Part shown: in pieces, positions 1-10,516 of the stretch
Layout: each line of letters starts with the position of its first letter
Numbering within the stretch: position 1 is the stretch's first letter
NCBI GenBank assembly: GCA_024516035.1
Contig: CM044961.1
Coordinates: 15,985,756 to 16,049,755 of the forward strand
DNA length: 64,000 bases
DNA from: Bactericera cockerelli
Lineage: Eukaryota > Arthropoda > Insecta > Hemiptera > Triozidae
Direction: 5' to 3'
Made by a program: the position numbers and the translations under genes
The notes under the pieces: model-generated
The model's input: the letters and a program-made list of their open reading frames with translations, nothing else
The model's database searches: none
Told to the model about the DNA's origin: nothing

Positions 1-442
1 TTGGTTTAATTATTTTTCTCGTGTAATCATTGTAAAACCGCAGTATTTAATTTGAAAAATTTCTACGCAGGTTTGTAAAAAATAAAATAATAACAAGAGT
101 AAATTAATAACGGAACAAATCCAATATTTACTCTCAATTATAGCCTTCAAGCTCTTTTTTAAACCTAATATTATAATATTATTTAGTATCAATGTATTAG
201 GTACAGACAGGGCTTTTCAAAAGTCGTTCGACAAAATTTAACAAGTCATTGTCTCTGAAATGTCTGTTTTAATAATTATATTTTACCAATGGTCCAAATG
301 TTTCCGTTTCGAGAAAGATATCCTAGTGCCAAAAAATTAATGAATTTTTTTAAATATAAACTCAATTATATGATGAAACGTTTTTTCATTATCTGATGTG
401 GTTCATGTTACTGTGGAAACCCTTATAATACAACTACCAAAT
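1..442. other. AT-rich sequence, no gene seen
   Basis: I see no coding pattern, RNA gene or repeat boundary here. The short open frame on the minus strand is low-complexity hydrophobic sequence typical of AT-rich noncoding DNA. Confidence 0.5.
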
Positions 443-606
443 TACTCCATTCACTGCTAATCGTACCAGCTACATCAACCTCATCCAGCCTGGGTTGAAT
501 GAGAATATGGAGGTAACATATTTTTTTTTATAGAAAATTTCGCTGAGACCGCGATCGAACTCAGGATCTCTGAACTACGGGGAGTAGCCACAACCGTTAC
601 ACCACA
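443..606 (-). repeat. SINE family A, tRNA-derived, partial
   Basis: The minus strand reads as a tRNA-like head (box B near 556-566, reverse complement of GATCGAACTC) followed by a tail with CCCAGGCTGGG-like and AGCTGGTACGATT-like blocks. The same order of blocks recurs at 23193-23427 and 54439-54726. Family naming is mine; relationship is by reading the copies side by side. Confidence 0.65.
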
Positions 607-1995
607 AAGAATCTGATTTTATCACTAAGTTCATCACCCGATAAAACAAGAATTGTTTCATCGGGTTCTAATTCTCATACTTAAGATCCACCTCATTGTT
701 AGAAGAAAAAGTTAGTATTTCTCGGAATTATTCTTATTAATAATAATATTTAAATAATAATAATGTAATATTTAAATAATATTATTTAGATCATAATATT
801 TAAGTTTATATTTATTTATTTAAATATTATTAATTTATAATGAAGTAAACTATTCTAAAAATATGTCTAGGCACATCTCTTACAACGCATGTTTTAATTT
901 TTTTGAAATGACTTTTGAGACACCCTGTATGTACCTATTGTATAATTTGTATCCCCTGGAAACATTTTAGCCCTGGGAAAAAGCCACGTACACACAAGTC
1001 CCTGGACTGATACTTCCTGTATGAATTAAACAATTATTCCACCGTGGAATTTATCGTTTCCACATAGTATGCATTTTATTAGGAGCAAGAAATGATTTAC
1101 AACCTGTAAAACAAAGGTGAGGGGGTACAGTTAGTTATGGTAGTAGAAACCTTAGGGCTGTTTCACACGAGGTTAATCGGTTGGTTATAATGGTTATCTC
1201 GAGCTTAGTGTATGAAATGAATTAATACCATGGGAGTTGGGACAAAAACCAATTTAACCTAAACCTATTGCGGTGACAAAGTACCGTGATTGCGTTAGTA
1301 TGCTACTAATAGCATAATTCATAACATCGCCAAATAACAAATTTGATTATTATAATTTATCATTCACGAAATAAATTTATGGGAAAGCTCAAAGCGACCT
1401 TAGCTTTAGTGCAAAAACTCGAGAAAAAAATAGTAAAAAATCAAATTTTAGTCTACTTAGTATGACATTTGAAAAGAAAAACGTGCAAAAGTATTCTACT
1501 GACGTTAAAAAAAACTATAAGTTTCTGCTATAATCTTTGCCAACGGTTAAACGCGTTTGAAAGAGTCCTGAGAATGAAAGGAGAAATATACTGTAGAGTA
1601 GATAGCAGTAATACAACAGTTGGTCCTGTTTTACATCTTTCTTTATGTAGTCATAAATTTAGAGCGAAACTTCTCTTGATTATGCTTACTTCCGTTTTCC
1701 GGAGAGAAAAAAACAGCAGAAGGAAGATGGTGAAAAAAAATATAGATGGGGAGAAAATGAGGGAGAAGGGGCCCTGTGACACGAGTATTCTACACGTTAC
1801 ATTATGGTAACTTTTCAACTTAGAAATTTAATCTATCTAGTACATTTAGTACACCTAGTACAACACCTAGTAAAACATCTAGTACAACTTCTCACTTTTC
1901 TGTTTATACTGATACTGATACTGAATCACATGAAATTGAAATTTTCATGTTTAAAGAGCGTAATAAAATGAAATGGAAAAATGTGTTTTTTTTTT
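607..1995. other. noncoding AT-rich stretch
   Basis: It contains an AATAATATTTAAATAAT-rich low-complexity patch (about 735-845). I see no splice-bounded coding exon. The 113-codon open frame at 1469-1810 has no recognisable domain and ordinary intergenic composition, so I do not call it a gene. Confidence 0.45.
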
Positions 1996-2633
1996 ACTTT
2001 CCTTATCTTATAATAAGGAAAGTATTGTATTCGTCGAAAATTTGACCTACCCAGTTTTTCACATTTCTGGACGAATCATAGCCTCAGGATACCAAAAAAG
2101 TTGTTTTCAGCCATTGGTCCGTGCGTCTGTGTGTGTGTGTGTCTGTGAACAGGATATCTCAAGAACGGTAAGAGCTAGAGACTTGAAATTTGGTGTGTAA
2201 ATTAATTTTATACACCAGACGAACCACGAAACTTTTGGTTGAAATCGGCCGCATCCCGCGGCCGCAGGGCCGCAAATATTAGCCGCAAGCGCCACTTCTT
2301 TAAATTGGTTAAAGATACAAAAAAAGTTGAAGAACAACATTTTATTAGATTAAAAAAATAATAGGAGTCTATTCCGATCATATTTTTGATATCTTGAACT
2401 TTTTGGACCTCGGCTCCAATTTACCGGTATTTTGGGGAGACCCGCTTTGACTAACTTTTTTATTATTCATCCTAGATGGGTGTTGTGACATATCAAATTC
2501 AATGATTTTAAAGTGCTGATTACGAATTTGGTATTGATTTTTAGTTATCTGTTACCGTTGAGTCACCATTGGCGGAATTCGACTCCTTTTTGGGGGATAA
2601 GGAAAGTCGTGTGATGTTTACACCAGATTTTTT
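1996..2633. repeat. dispersed element with ACTTTCCTTATC ends, copy 1
   Basis: It starts with a palindrome (ACTTTCCTTAT... ATAAGGAAAGT, 1996-2023), runs through a TG-rich microsatellite and text ending in GATAAGGAAAGT (2596-2607), then a tail ending CACCAGATTTTTT. A second copy lies at 47581-48242 with the same order and about 90% identity by eye. ACTTTCCTTATC at one end and GATAAGGAAAGT near the other form a 12-bp inverted pair. T-runs flank both copies. Superfamily not recognised. Confidence 0.75.
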
Positions 2634-2734
2634 TTGTGATGAAACCAGAAGTGAAATTGAATGATCGTCATGGCTTATTTGTCCGAATGTGTTGGGACCC
2701 AGGGCCCAGAAAACAAATAGGTTTAAAAAAACCG

Positions 2735-2890
2735 ACCTCAGTAGGTTGATCAGAAAGGCGGCGATCAGACTTGTAACCTGGAGGTTGATGGTTCAGGTCC
2801 CGGTTTCATCGTAGATTTAGTAATGTGAGTTTGAGTAGTTGTGATATCACGAAAGTGATTAACACATATGTATGATAACTTTTTTTTAAA
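2735..2890 (+). repeat. SINE family B, tRNA-derived
   Basis: The head has a box-A-like segment (GTAGGTTGATCAGAAAGGCGG), a GACTTGTAACCTGG anticodon-arm-like segment and box B (GGTTCAGGTCCC). The tail carries GAGTTTGAGTAGTTGTG and ends near TATGATAACTT. Related copies lie at 17035-17140, 18425-18550, 28695-28840, 36562-36685, 59315-59415 and 63663-63965. Confidence 0.75.
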
Positions 2891-3039
2891 CTTTTAGGTT
2901 TAAAAATATAATTTATAATTACCCACATACCTATAATATTGAAAAGTGAAAAAAAAACATAATTAGGTATTTGTATTAATATTTCAATTTGAATACCTAC
3001 ACCAATAATATTCGTTCTTTTATAACGTCCAGCGAGGTT

Positions 3040-3175
3040 GGGACTTGAATGGTGACGATTCAAATTCAAACCCTCCCTCGAGCCTCGTGACAACCCAGTC
3101 TGAGCGATATTAATAATTATGTTTAGCTGGCTGGTAATTTTTTATCCTAACAGTTGAAGGGACGTTACACCCCAA
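3040..3175 (+). repeat. SINE A-like fragment
   Basis: GACGATTCAAATTCAAACCCTCC followed by a degraded CCCAGTCTGAGCG segment parallels 47040-47190. The copy is divergent and its limits are approximate. Confidence 0.4.
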
Positions 3176-3227
3176 AACATAACGCACCCATACATAATAA
3201 TATATGATAAAGAAAATAATAAAAATA

Positions 3228-3537
3228 TTAAAAGGACAATAAAATTAAGAGAAGAACAAATGATGTGGGTGGGTATAAAATTAAATACTTACAAAAAAAA
3301 AATATTAAAAAGACAATACGATAAAATTTTAGAGGAACGATGTGGGTGGGTATAAAAAATAATAATAAAAAAATGATAAAAAGACAATACAATAAATTTA
3401 ATAAAAGGACAAATAATGTGGGTGGGTATAAGAACTGTGTATAAATAGGTACTCTCACGAGGATAGATAGAAGATGTTAAAATCTAGAACTGTGTATTAA
3501 TAGCTCATGAGGATAGATAGAAAATGTTAAAATCTAA
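3228..3537. repeat. two short tandem-duplicated blocks
   Basis: GATGTGGGTGGGTATAA recurs near 3261, 3340 and 3415 in AT-rich context, giving a period of about 80 bp. Directly after, a block of about 55 bp (AACTGTGTAT... GATAGATAGAA... GTTAAAATCTA) occurs twice, at about 3431-3484 and 3487-3537. Local tandem duplication; no coding content. Confidence 0.7.
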
Positions 3538-3559
3538 GAAAACAGTGTCATATTACTAC

Positions 3560-3799
3560 TATTTTAATAGATAGGAGAGAAAGATGATGATTATTATGAG
3601 AGAAACAAATAAAGAATAAGAGAGAGGAAACAAGAAATACTAACAAGACGTGATGACAGAGGAGGAGGAAGAGATCAACACGAGAAAAGGATAAAACAGG
3701 AGCAGATAGAGAGACAGAAAAAGAGAAATGAGAGAAACAGGGGAAGATGAATAGAAGGAAGAAATTTTGCAGGGAATGAGAGAGAGGGAGTAGAGATAG

Positions 3800-3842
<43 letters not shown>

Positions 3843-4178
3843 AGAGAGAAGGAAGACAAAATAAATAGGATGACAAAAAGTGAAGACAGTATAAAAATGA
3901 AAGAGAAGGGAAGATGAAATGGGAAGAAACACAGAGAAACAGGGAGAGAAAAGAATCAGAAGAAGGGAGAGTGCGAGAGAGATAAAAGATAAAGAAGAGA
4001 GAGAGGGAGGGGATAAAGAGAAGGAATAAAGAGAGATGGAGAGGAAGAGAATGAGATGAAAGAGAGAAAATGTAAGAAGAGATAGGGGAGAGAGAAAAGG
4101 AAAGAAAATGGAGGGAGAGAGAGTGAAAAGAGATAGAAAGGGAGAAAAAAAGAAAAGCAGAGGGAGAGAAAGGAAGGG
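3560..4178 (+). repeat. purine (GA) tract, about 600 bp
   Basis: Almost only A and G on the + strand, with a pure (AG)n run near 3803-3841. The open frames in it (Ser/Leu/Phe-rich on the minus strand) result from low complexity and are not genes. Confidence 0.9.
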
Positions 4179-4530
4179 GAGTAGGTATTACAAACTTTAC
4201 GAGTTGGAAATAAATTGAAAAGACTGGATATTTCTTTGCTGAATAATATTCTCGTTCCTGCTGAAATGCTCAGGAAGTCAGCAATTTAAAAATATTTCAT
4301 CCCCATGACTTTTGTTTTAATAGGATCTAACAAGTGCTTTTAGTCGGTCGCTGCGAATATTGAAATGCGTTCACACTGTGAATAACAATTTATTCTGATG
4401 AAACCCATGATCATGAAAAGTTAGATTGTCTATTTGTGTTCAGCGAGCCTATCATACAGTCTCCAGTTGATGTGAAAATCCAATATCTATTAATTATTTT
4501 GGTTTATTTTACCGTGAATTTTAAAATAAT
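4179..4530. other. noncoding flank of the BEL insertion
   Basis: No feature recognised except the left target duplication ATAAT at 4526-4530, matched by ATAAT at 12213-12217. Confidence 0.6.
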
Positions 4531-4858
4531 TGTATTGGAGAGCAGATGGCTTTTCCAATAGTTAATGGAAAATGAGCTTACGGTTGTTGTTCGTCAATCT
4601 TCTTCTGCTCTACGCTGGGGCCGCTGATCAAGATGGTAAGTCGCCAGGCCTGGCGAAAGCGGCTAGCGGAGCAAGATGATACGGTGGATAGTTGCGATGT
4701 GTGCTGGTCAAGAGTTGATTAAGGTAAGAAAGAACTTTTCTCACGAAGAGTCCGACGTGAGATTTTCCATCGAGTTGGAGACAACCAATTGCGCACGCAA
4801 TCGCTCATGGAGGTAGATATAAGTGGTCATTCATAGCAATAAAAGTGAAGCCCTAACA
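4531..4858 (-). repeat. 3' LTR of the BEL element
   Basis: 328 bp, identical to 11885-12212 except at 4588. Ends are TG...CA. It is the 3' LTR because all element genes are on the minus strand. Confidence 0.97.
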
Positions 4859-4867
4859 TTTCCCCCC
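4859..4867 (-). promoter_or_regulatory. polypurine tract of the BEL element
   Basis: On the minus strand GGGGGGAAA lies immediately before the 3' LTR, the standard place for plus-strand DNA priming. Confidence 0.85.
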
Positions 4868-5281
4868 ATAGAATCCAACAGGATTATCTAATGGTCAATG
4901 TTCTTCCTGCAGCAAGAAATGAACGGTGAATATGGTATGGGCATGGAGGTGATGAATGATAAAAGGGTGATAAAATTATGATAACCAACTTATTTTGAAG
5001 ATATTGCAAATTGAAATTTCTCCCCTGAGAATCTATATAAAAATTAAATGAAAATCAATTGCTCAACCTGAAGCTAGGATTAAAATTAAAGTACCTCAGA
5101 CAGCAACCACAAAGTTAAATGATCAGTAATACTTTTACAAATTATTATGGAAGAAAAGGGTTAATTGGTTAATGGTTAAATTGATAATAAAAAAAAATAG
5201 TGAAAAAATTCCAATAGGAAAAAATGAAAATAAATAAGTTTTAGTTTCCTATTTACAAATTTAAGCTTGGCTGCTTAAAGG
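4868..5281 (-). other. 3' untranslated part of the BEL element
   Basis: AT-rich, no open frame of note. It lies between the end of the integrase frame and the polypurine tract. Confidence 0.7.
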
Positions 5282-8200
5282 TTAGTCGCGGGGATCGCCC
5301 ACGGGTAGAAGGGCAAGTTTGGAGGCTGGTCGTGTCAGCACACCATGAGATGTTCGAACCGTTGCAAGACGGACAACATTATCCTTGCCGGGCATCACAT
5401 TGATTACAATTCCAATGGGCCACTGTTGAGGTGGACAATTTGGAGTATGAAGAATCACAACATCGTTGATCTTGACATTATCATTAGAGGAGGTCCATTT
5501 GTTCCTTTGGATCAATGTGTTAAGGTAATCAGATTTCCATCGCTTCCAGAAACACTGTGTTACCTGTGTGACAAGAAGCCAGCGCTTCAAAGGTGGGATA
5601 TAATCTGTTGAGGTATCTTTCTCAGCACGAGCTAACAAAGGCGCTCCTGTCAAGAAGTGTCCAGGAGTCAAGACATCCACTCCGTCGTTGGGATCTACAC
5701 TGATGGCGCACAAGGGTCTGGAATTGCAGATAGCCTCACATGATACCAGGATGGTTGAAAACTCTTCAAAGTTGAAGGTTTGATTATTCAACACATGTTT
5801 GAGATGTTTCTTGACAGATTTCACACCCGCTTCCCAGAGTCCACCAAAGTTGGGAGCAGATGGAGGATTAAAGTTCCATTGAATTTCACGTGATAGAAGA
5901 TGAGATGCAATCTGACCTTGTGATGAGGAAAGAAACTGTTGAGTTTCAGAGATGTGACGGGATGCTCCTTGAAAGTTAGTTCCATTGTCTGAAAAGATAT
6001 TAGAAGGAAGTCCGCGTCTTCCGATGAACCGATCTAATGCAGCCAGAAAACAAGGGGTAGATAATGAGGATAATAACTCAAGATGAATTGCTTTGACTGA
6101 CATGCAGATAAAGATAGCAAAATATGATTTTACAATTGGAGAATTGCGACGTGGTCCAGATTTCAAGAAGAAAGGACCTGCTAGATCCACTCCTACATTT
6201 AGAAATGCACGACCTTGGGCAAAACGAGATACTGGTAGGTCAGCCATCATGGGTTGATGGAAGAGTGGTTTCATCCTAATGCACTTGATACATTTTGATA
6301 GATGATTCCGGATGAGGTTACGAGCTCCAATGATCCAATAGAACCTTTGTAGTAGGGATTGAACTACTTTAGGTCCTCCATGGAGAGTCAGTTGGTGATA
6401 ATGATCAATAAGAACTTTGGTTAGATGTGCTGTCTTTGGAAGGAGAACTGGATGCTTTGAACTCTCAGGCAGAGGAGATTGGGAGAGTCTCCCCCCCACA
6501 GCCAAAAGTCCGACAGAGTTTAAGATGGGAGATAGAGAGCGTAAGTTGTTTCCAACCAGTTGTCCACTCTTGACAGCTTTTACCTCATCCTTCAGGTAGC
6601 ATTGTTGAGTGATACAAATGATAACTTCAAGAGCTTGGTCATTTTCAGTCACCGATAACTCAGGTTTGAAGTTTGATTTTTGCTTGCGACAACAGTTAAT
6701 AAACCGAAGCACAAATCCAAAGATTCTCTTTAGCTTCCTTAAGGAAGAAAATTTCTCCACTATCTGGAGTAAAGGATTGATATCAATGTTAGTGAGTAAA
6801 GCTGTGACAGGCTTTGTCTTAGGACATGGTTTATCCATGTCAATTACTTTGAGTGGCCAGCTCTCAACGGGTAATTTTAGAAAAGATGGTCCCCTCAACC
6901 AAAGTCCATTTTTCAAAAATTGAGACGGGGTTAAACCCCGACTTGCTGAGTCTGCACTATTTAATTCAGAAGTGACATATTGCCACTGAGTGGGTTTAGT
7001 AGTTTCCAAGATTTGAGATACACGATTTGCTACATATATTTTAACTTGATAGGGTGGGGTTTTTAGCCAAGATAGAACAACACAACTATCAGAAAAGAGA
7101 TAAACATTATCAAATGATAAAAAATCGAGTGATTTGACTATTTTTGTCAATAATAAAGCTGCGCACAGTTCTAATCGATTAATGGTTTGCACTTTGAGTG
7201 GTGCAACTTTGGTTTTTGCACGAAGAAGGTAATTTTTAACTTTGCCTTCCAAATTACACACTCGGAGATACACCACTGCAGCATAAGCAGACTTGGATGC
7301 ATCTGCAAATCCCACAAGATCCATGGATTGACACTTTTCTCTATTGATGTAACGGGGTATTTTAAAGGTAGATAACAAGGTAAGTTCAGTTGTGAATGCT
7401 TGCCACATTTCACGTAAGTTATCTGAGAGCGGTGTGTCCCAAGATAAACTATTATCAAGCCACAATTTTTGGAGAAAAATCTTCATCCAAATGATTACTG
7501 GACTTAGATAGCCATTACAGTCATATAATTTAGCGACAAATGCCAAAACTTGTCTTTTAGAAAGAGTGGGTGGAAAGGATTGATTATTCACTACATAAAA
7601 AAATGCATCAGATTTAGGGCACCATTGCATGCCTAGTACTTTTATAGACTCCTCTCCCCCCTCTGAAAAACATTTAGGTTTTTCACAAAGATCTTCAGCT
7701 ATACCTTCAAGGACAGTGGAGTTAGATGAGGCCCATTTTCTCACAGAAAAGTCACCCTTTGCTAAGAGAGAAATAATGTCATTTCTCAATGCAATAGCAT
7801 CTTTTACGGTTGATGATCCTGTAATCAAATCATCCACATAGGCTTCATTTTGCAGGGCATTTGCTGCTTTCGGGAACTTTTCACCCTCATCTAGGGCCAA
7901 CTGTTTTAAGACACGTTGAGCCTGATAGGGACTCCCCGGTAATCCAAAGGTGCAGGTGGTGAGTTCAAATTCTGTGACCTCCATAGAACCCTTCTCGTGC
8001 CACAGGATATGCTGAAACTGACGGTCGTCAGGATGGATTAATATGTTTCTGTACATGGCTTGTATATCACAAAGAAGAACAACAGGATGAAGTCTCCACT
8101 GAGTAAGTAAGTCGCTAATGTCCTTCTGGAGCTTAGGACCAACTAAAAGATTTTTTGCAAGATTGTTTCCATTATTACTGGAAATGTTCGGATCAAAGAC

Positions 8201-8353
8201 AACACGTAGGGGTGTAGAAGATGATGTTGGTTTATAGATGCCAAAATGCAGTAAAAGATAGTCTGAACGGTGTTGAGCAATAGTCATATGTCCAGGTTCA
8301 AGATATTTAAGATTCCAAGTTGTCATAATACAGCTTCTTTTGTTCTGGATCAC
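5282..8353 (-). CDS. BEL/Pao reverse transcriptase-RNase H-integrase
   Basis: 1,023 codons open in one frame. Reverse transcriptase is at about residues 35-260, with RVVFD (50-54), an Asp at 96 in LLCDIQ and the catalytic YVDD at 172-175. RNase H follows, with Asp351 (GFADAS), Glu395 (NRLEL), Asp422 (FSDSC) and Asp468. The integrase zinc domain has His at 653/658 and Cys688/Cys691. The integrase core has Asp723 (GVDLAGP), Asp789 (FSDNGTNF) and Glu841 (GLWEAGV). The C-terminal region (about 920-1015) matches the domain usual after BEL/Pao integrases. All expected acidic residues are present. The printed Met is probably not a real start. The true frame enters from the protease frame through a break near 8307-8353, so the first 15-20 residues are likely spurious. 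In a single polyprotein it would make the cDNA and insert it. Confidence 0.93.
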   Translation of the reverse strand: MIQNKRSCIMTTWNLKYLEPGHMTIAQHRSDYLLLHFGIYKPTSSSTPLRVVFDPNISSNNGNNLAKNLLVGPKLQKDISDLLTQWRLHPVVLLCDIQAMYRNILIHPDDRQFQHILWHEKGSMEVTEFELTTCTFGLPGSPYQAQRVLKQLALDEGEKFPKAANALQNEAYVDDLITGSSTVKDAIALRNDIISLLAKGDFSVRKWASSNSTVLEGIAEDLCEKPKCFSEGGEESIKVLGMQWCPKSDAFFYVVNNQSFPPTLSKRQVLAFVAKLYDCNGYLSPVIIWMKIFLQKLWLDNSLSWDTPLSDNLREMWQAFTTELTLLSTFKIPRYINREKCQSMDLVGFADASKSAYAAVVYLRVCNLEGKVKNYLLRAKTKVAPLKVQTINRLELCAALLLTKIVKSLDFLSFDNVYLFSDSCVVLSWLKTPPYQVKIYVANRVSQILETTKPTQWQYVTSELNSADSASRGLTPSQFLKNGLWLRGPSFLKLPVESWPLKVIDMDKPCPKTKPVTALLTNIDINPLLQIVEKFSSLRKLKRIFGFVLRFINCCRKQKSNFKPELSVTENDQALEVIICITQQCYLKDEVKAVKSGQLVGNNLRSLSPILNSVGLLAVGGRLSQSPLPESSKHPVLLPKTAHLTKVLIDHYHQLTLHGGPKVVQSLLQRFYWIIGARNLIRNHLSKCIKCIRMKPLFHQPMMADLPVSRFAQGRAFLNVGVDLAGPFFLKSGPRRNSPIVKSYFAIFICMSVKAIHLELLSSLSTPCFLAALDRFIGRRGLPSNIFSDNGTNFQGASRHISETQQFLSSSQGQIASHLLSREIQWNFNPPSAPNFGGLWEAGVKSVKKHLKHVLNNQTFNFEEFSTILVSCEAICNSRPLCAISVDPNDGVDVLTPGHFLTGAPLLARAEKDTSTDYIPPLKRWLLVTQVTQCFWKRWKSDYLNTLIQRNKWTSSNDNVKINDVVILHTPNCPPQQWPIGIVINVMPGKDNVVRLATVRTSHGVLTRPASKLALLPVGDPRD

Positions 8354-9473
8354 GGGACAGCTTATTGTCGAGAGATTCCAGCCATTTTAGTGCTATTTTT
8401 CTATTTGATCCAAGATCAGGTCGTATGAGGTCCTTGAAGGGAAGACGCAGCACATATCTTCCATTTGAGTCTCTCTGATGGGTGTCAATGAAGTGTTGTT
8501 CACAGGCAACTTCTTCTGGATTTGGAGAATGGATGTATAGCAGCTCTTCGCTCTCCCAGAATTTTTGTAATTCCATGGCAATTGGATCCTCTTTGACAAA
8601 GAAGGTATGGTAGGACTGAGGTTTTAGTTGGTTAGGACACTTGCCCAGCAACAGCCAACCCAAAATAGATGGTACAGCTGATGGATTACCTAAAATTGTC
8701 TTTGATGAATGATCAAGAAGTTGACAGTAATACTCTGCTCCAATTAGAAGTTCAATGGTAAAATCTAGTTTTGGATCCACATAAGTTAAATCAGCTAAAG
8801 GTAAGTGGGAATACATTTTAATAACATCATTGTTAATAGTGTTTGATAGATTACTGGTAATCTTCGGTAAGATGACGGCTTGAATATTCAAAGGTCTACT
8901 ATCTGATTTTATAATATGTTTATGAGGTAAAAGTTGAACACACAACTCCCCTTTGGCTTTTACTGGATTGGACGTATCAATACCCGAGATGTGAAGGTTC
9001 GATGCTTTCCATCCAAGCTTGAGTTGTTGAGCTAAGCGATGTGAGATTATAGAGATTTGACTACCTGAATCAAGGAGACAACGAACAGAATACCACATCC
9101 CAAATCTGTCTTGGAGTTGCACCACTGCAGTTCCCAGAAGTACCGTTGAGTTTGAAGTGGTTGAGGTTTCAACAGCATGATTTCCTGAAAATAGATTGGT
9201 TGAGGAAGATTGTCCTTGAGCAGGAAACCTATCCTTGTGTGAACTGGAGGTTGAGGGATGAGTTTGTTCCTTAGTGTGTCCTTGATATTGGTAACCTGAC
9301 TTCTCTTGACTTCCACCTGGTTCAGATTGATGTAGCAAGGAATGGTGATTTTTGCTCTGACAATATTTGCATTGATACATAGATTGACACTCTGGACGGG
9401 AGTGTTTGGAACTCAAACAAGCAAAGCATAATTTTAATTCTTTGACTTGAGCATAGCGCTTGGTAACATCCAT
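8307..9473 (-). CDS. BEL/Pao zinc knuckles and aspartic protease
   Basis: 388 codons from the first Met, but homologous-looking sequence extends upstream of it in the same frame to about 9550 (a further C-x2-C-type finger). Two zinc knuckles are visible: Cys16-Cys19-His24-Cys29 and Cys35-Cys38-His43-His48. A Ser/Gln-rich linker leads to the retropepsin-like protease with its active-site Asp-Ser-Gly at residues 135-137 (LLDSGSQISII). The rest of the frame is the linker typical of Pao polyproteins between protease and reverse transcriptase. It ends at a stop that overlaps the reverse-transcriptase frame by 47 bases in a different frame, so the polyprotein is broken here. Confidence 0.9.
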   Translation of the reverse strand: MDVTKRYAQVKELKLCFACLSSKHSRPECQSMYQCKYCQSKNHHSLLHQSEPGGSQEKSGYQYQGHTKEQTHPSTSSSHKDRFPAQGQSSSTNLFSGNHAVETSTTSNSTVLLGTAVVQLQDRFGMWYSVRCLLDSGSQISIISHRLAQQLKLGWKASNLHISGIDTSNPVKAKGELCVQLLPHKHIIKSDSRPLNIQAVILPKITSNLSNTINNDVIKMYSHLPLADLTYVDPKLDFTIELLIGAEYYCQLLDHSSKTILGNPSAVPSILGWLLLGKCPNQLKPQSYHTFFVKEDPIAMELQKFWESEELLYIHSPNPEEVACEQHFIDTHQRDSNGRYVLRLPFKDLIRPDLGSNRKIALKWLESLDNKLSRDPEQKKLYYDNLES

Positions 9474-9516
9474 CTTTAAAAATTTGGTACATGATGCAAT
9501 CCTATGATCACCAGAA

Positions 9517-9765
9517 TTACATACTGAACATGTGAACTTTGATTTTTGAAACTTGATAAGGTTGTTGAGGTTGAAATGAAGAAAATTGATTATCTCCTGG
9601 TTGAGCAGTAACTTGATAGGTTTTGCGATTAGATTGGCTAATAGGTAATTGAGATTTGTGGTTATTCACTGAGTTGTCATGGGTAAGATCCAGAATAGAA
9701 CATTTGTGACGCTCAAATTTGGGAAAATTATTCTGTTTCAAAGTCTTGACGGGTTTTTTCATCAA
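9517..9765 (-). pseudogene. middle Gag segment in a third frame
   Basis: The useful part, after about residue 12 (from NNFPKFERHKC on), reads as the expected continuation of Gag: a Gln/Ser/Asn-rich linker leading to the zinc-knuckle region. It is in a different frame from both the N-terminal Gag frame (ends 9728) and the protease frame (which takes over near 9545, next to an A5 run on the minus strand). It is a piece of one Gag-Pol frame isolated by two single-base-type breaks, not an independent gene. Confidence 0.75.
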
Positions 9766-10516
9766 GGGCTTTTAATCCCAACTGAAGAAGGATAAATTCT
9801 CCTAGGTTTTCAATGTTTAGACCTCTCAAAGATTCTACATTGATATGGAAAATATCCAAGAAATTCCTCAATCCTTTTATGTGATCACTTTGTAAAGGTG
9901 AAAATTTTAAGATTTTTGAGAGATAGTTATTGGCTAAAACCCGCTTTTTTCCATAGCGATCAACCAAGCTTTGATAAGCTAATGGATAATTTTGAGCCAA
10001 AAAAGATATATGATCAATGCAACTAGCTGCATGGCTGCTTAGGTAAGATTTAAGATAACTGAATTTTTGAATATCAGAAAGGTCGGTATTGGTATGGATT
10101 AACTGGTCATACAAAGATTTGAAAGCAGGAAAAGCAGAAATTTCACCACTAAATATTGGTACATTTATGGTTGGAAGGTGAATTTTGGGTGCTTGAGGGG
10201 CAGGAGAAACCGGTGAAGCCATTTCAGCCTTCAAAACGGCTTCTTTAGCCTTGACCTTGAAGTACATGGCCTCAAAACTAGATAAAGTTTGATCACAGTC
10301 AATGCGGTCAGCCTCATCCAACTTTACATTCAAAGTATCCATTGTACCTAAGATTTTCTCAAATTTGTCCAACGTTTCATCAGCCTTTGCAACTCTAACT
10401 TTAAAATCACTGACCTTATTTGCATCTAAGCTAGCATTATAACACTCTTGCATTCTCCGATACAGCCTATTTCTGTAGTCTGATGCAATTTTCATTTGGT
10501 CAGCTGGAGAAGACAT
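9728..10516 (-). CDS. BEL/Pao Gag, N-terminal part
   Basis: 262 codons. An N-terminal helical, charged region (about 1-100) is followed by a Pro-rich linker and the LPTINVPIFSG motif (114-124), the hallmark start of the Pao-type Gag domain (DUF1759-like), continuing through DIQKFSYLKSYL to the end. The Met at 10516 is chosen because it is the first in the frame after the long leader. The frame ends early at 9728 by comparison with other Pao Gags, which run on into zinc knuckles. Confidence 0.9.
   Translation of the reverse strand: MSSPADQMKIASDYRNRLYRRMQECYNASLDANKVSDFKVRVAKADETLDKFEKILGTMDTLNVKLDEADRIDCDQTLSSFEAMYFKVKAKEAVLKAEMASPVSPAPQAPKIHLPTINVPIFSGEISAFPAFKSLYDQLIHTNTDLSDIQKFSYLKSYLSSHAASCIDHISFLAQNYPLAYQSLVDRYGKKRVLANNYLSKILKFSPLQSDHIKGLRNFLDIFHINVESLRGLNIENLGEFILLQLGLKALDEKTRQDFETE

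Noticed and set aside
5345..7841. Open frames on the + strand inside the BEL element
   Set aside because: They lie antisense to the reverse transcriptase-integrase frame and have no domains.
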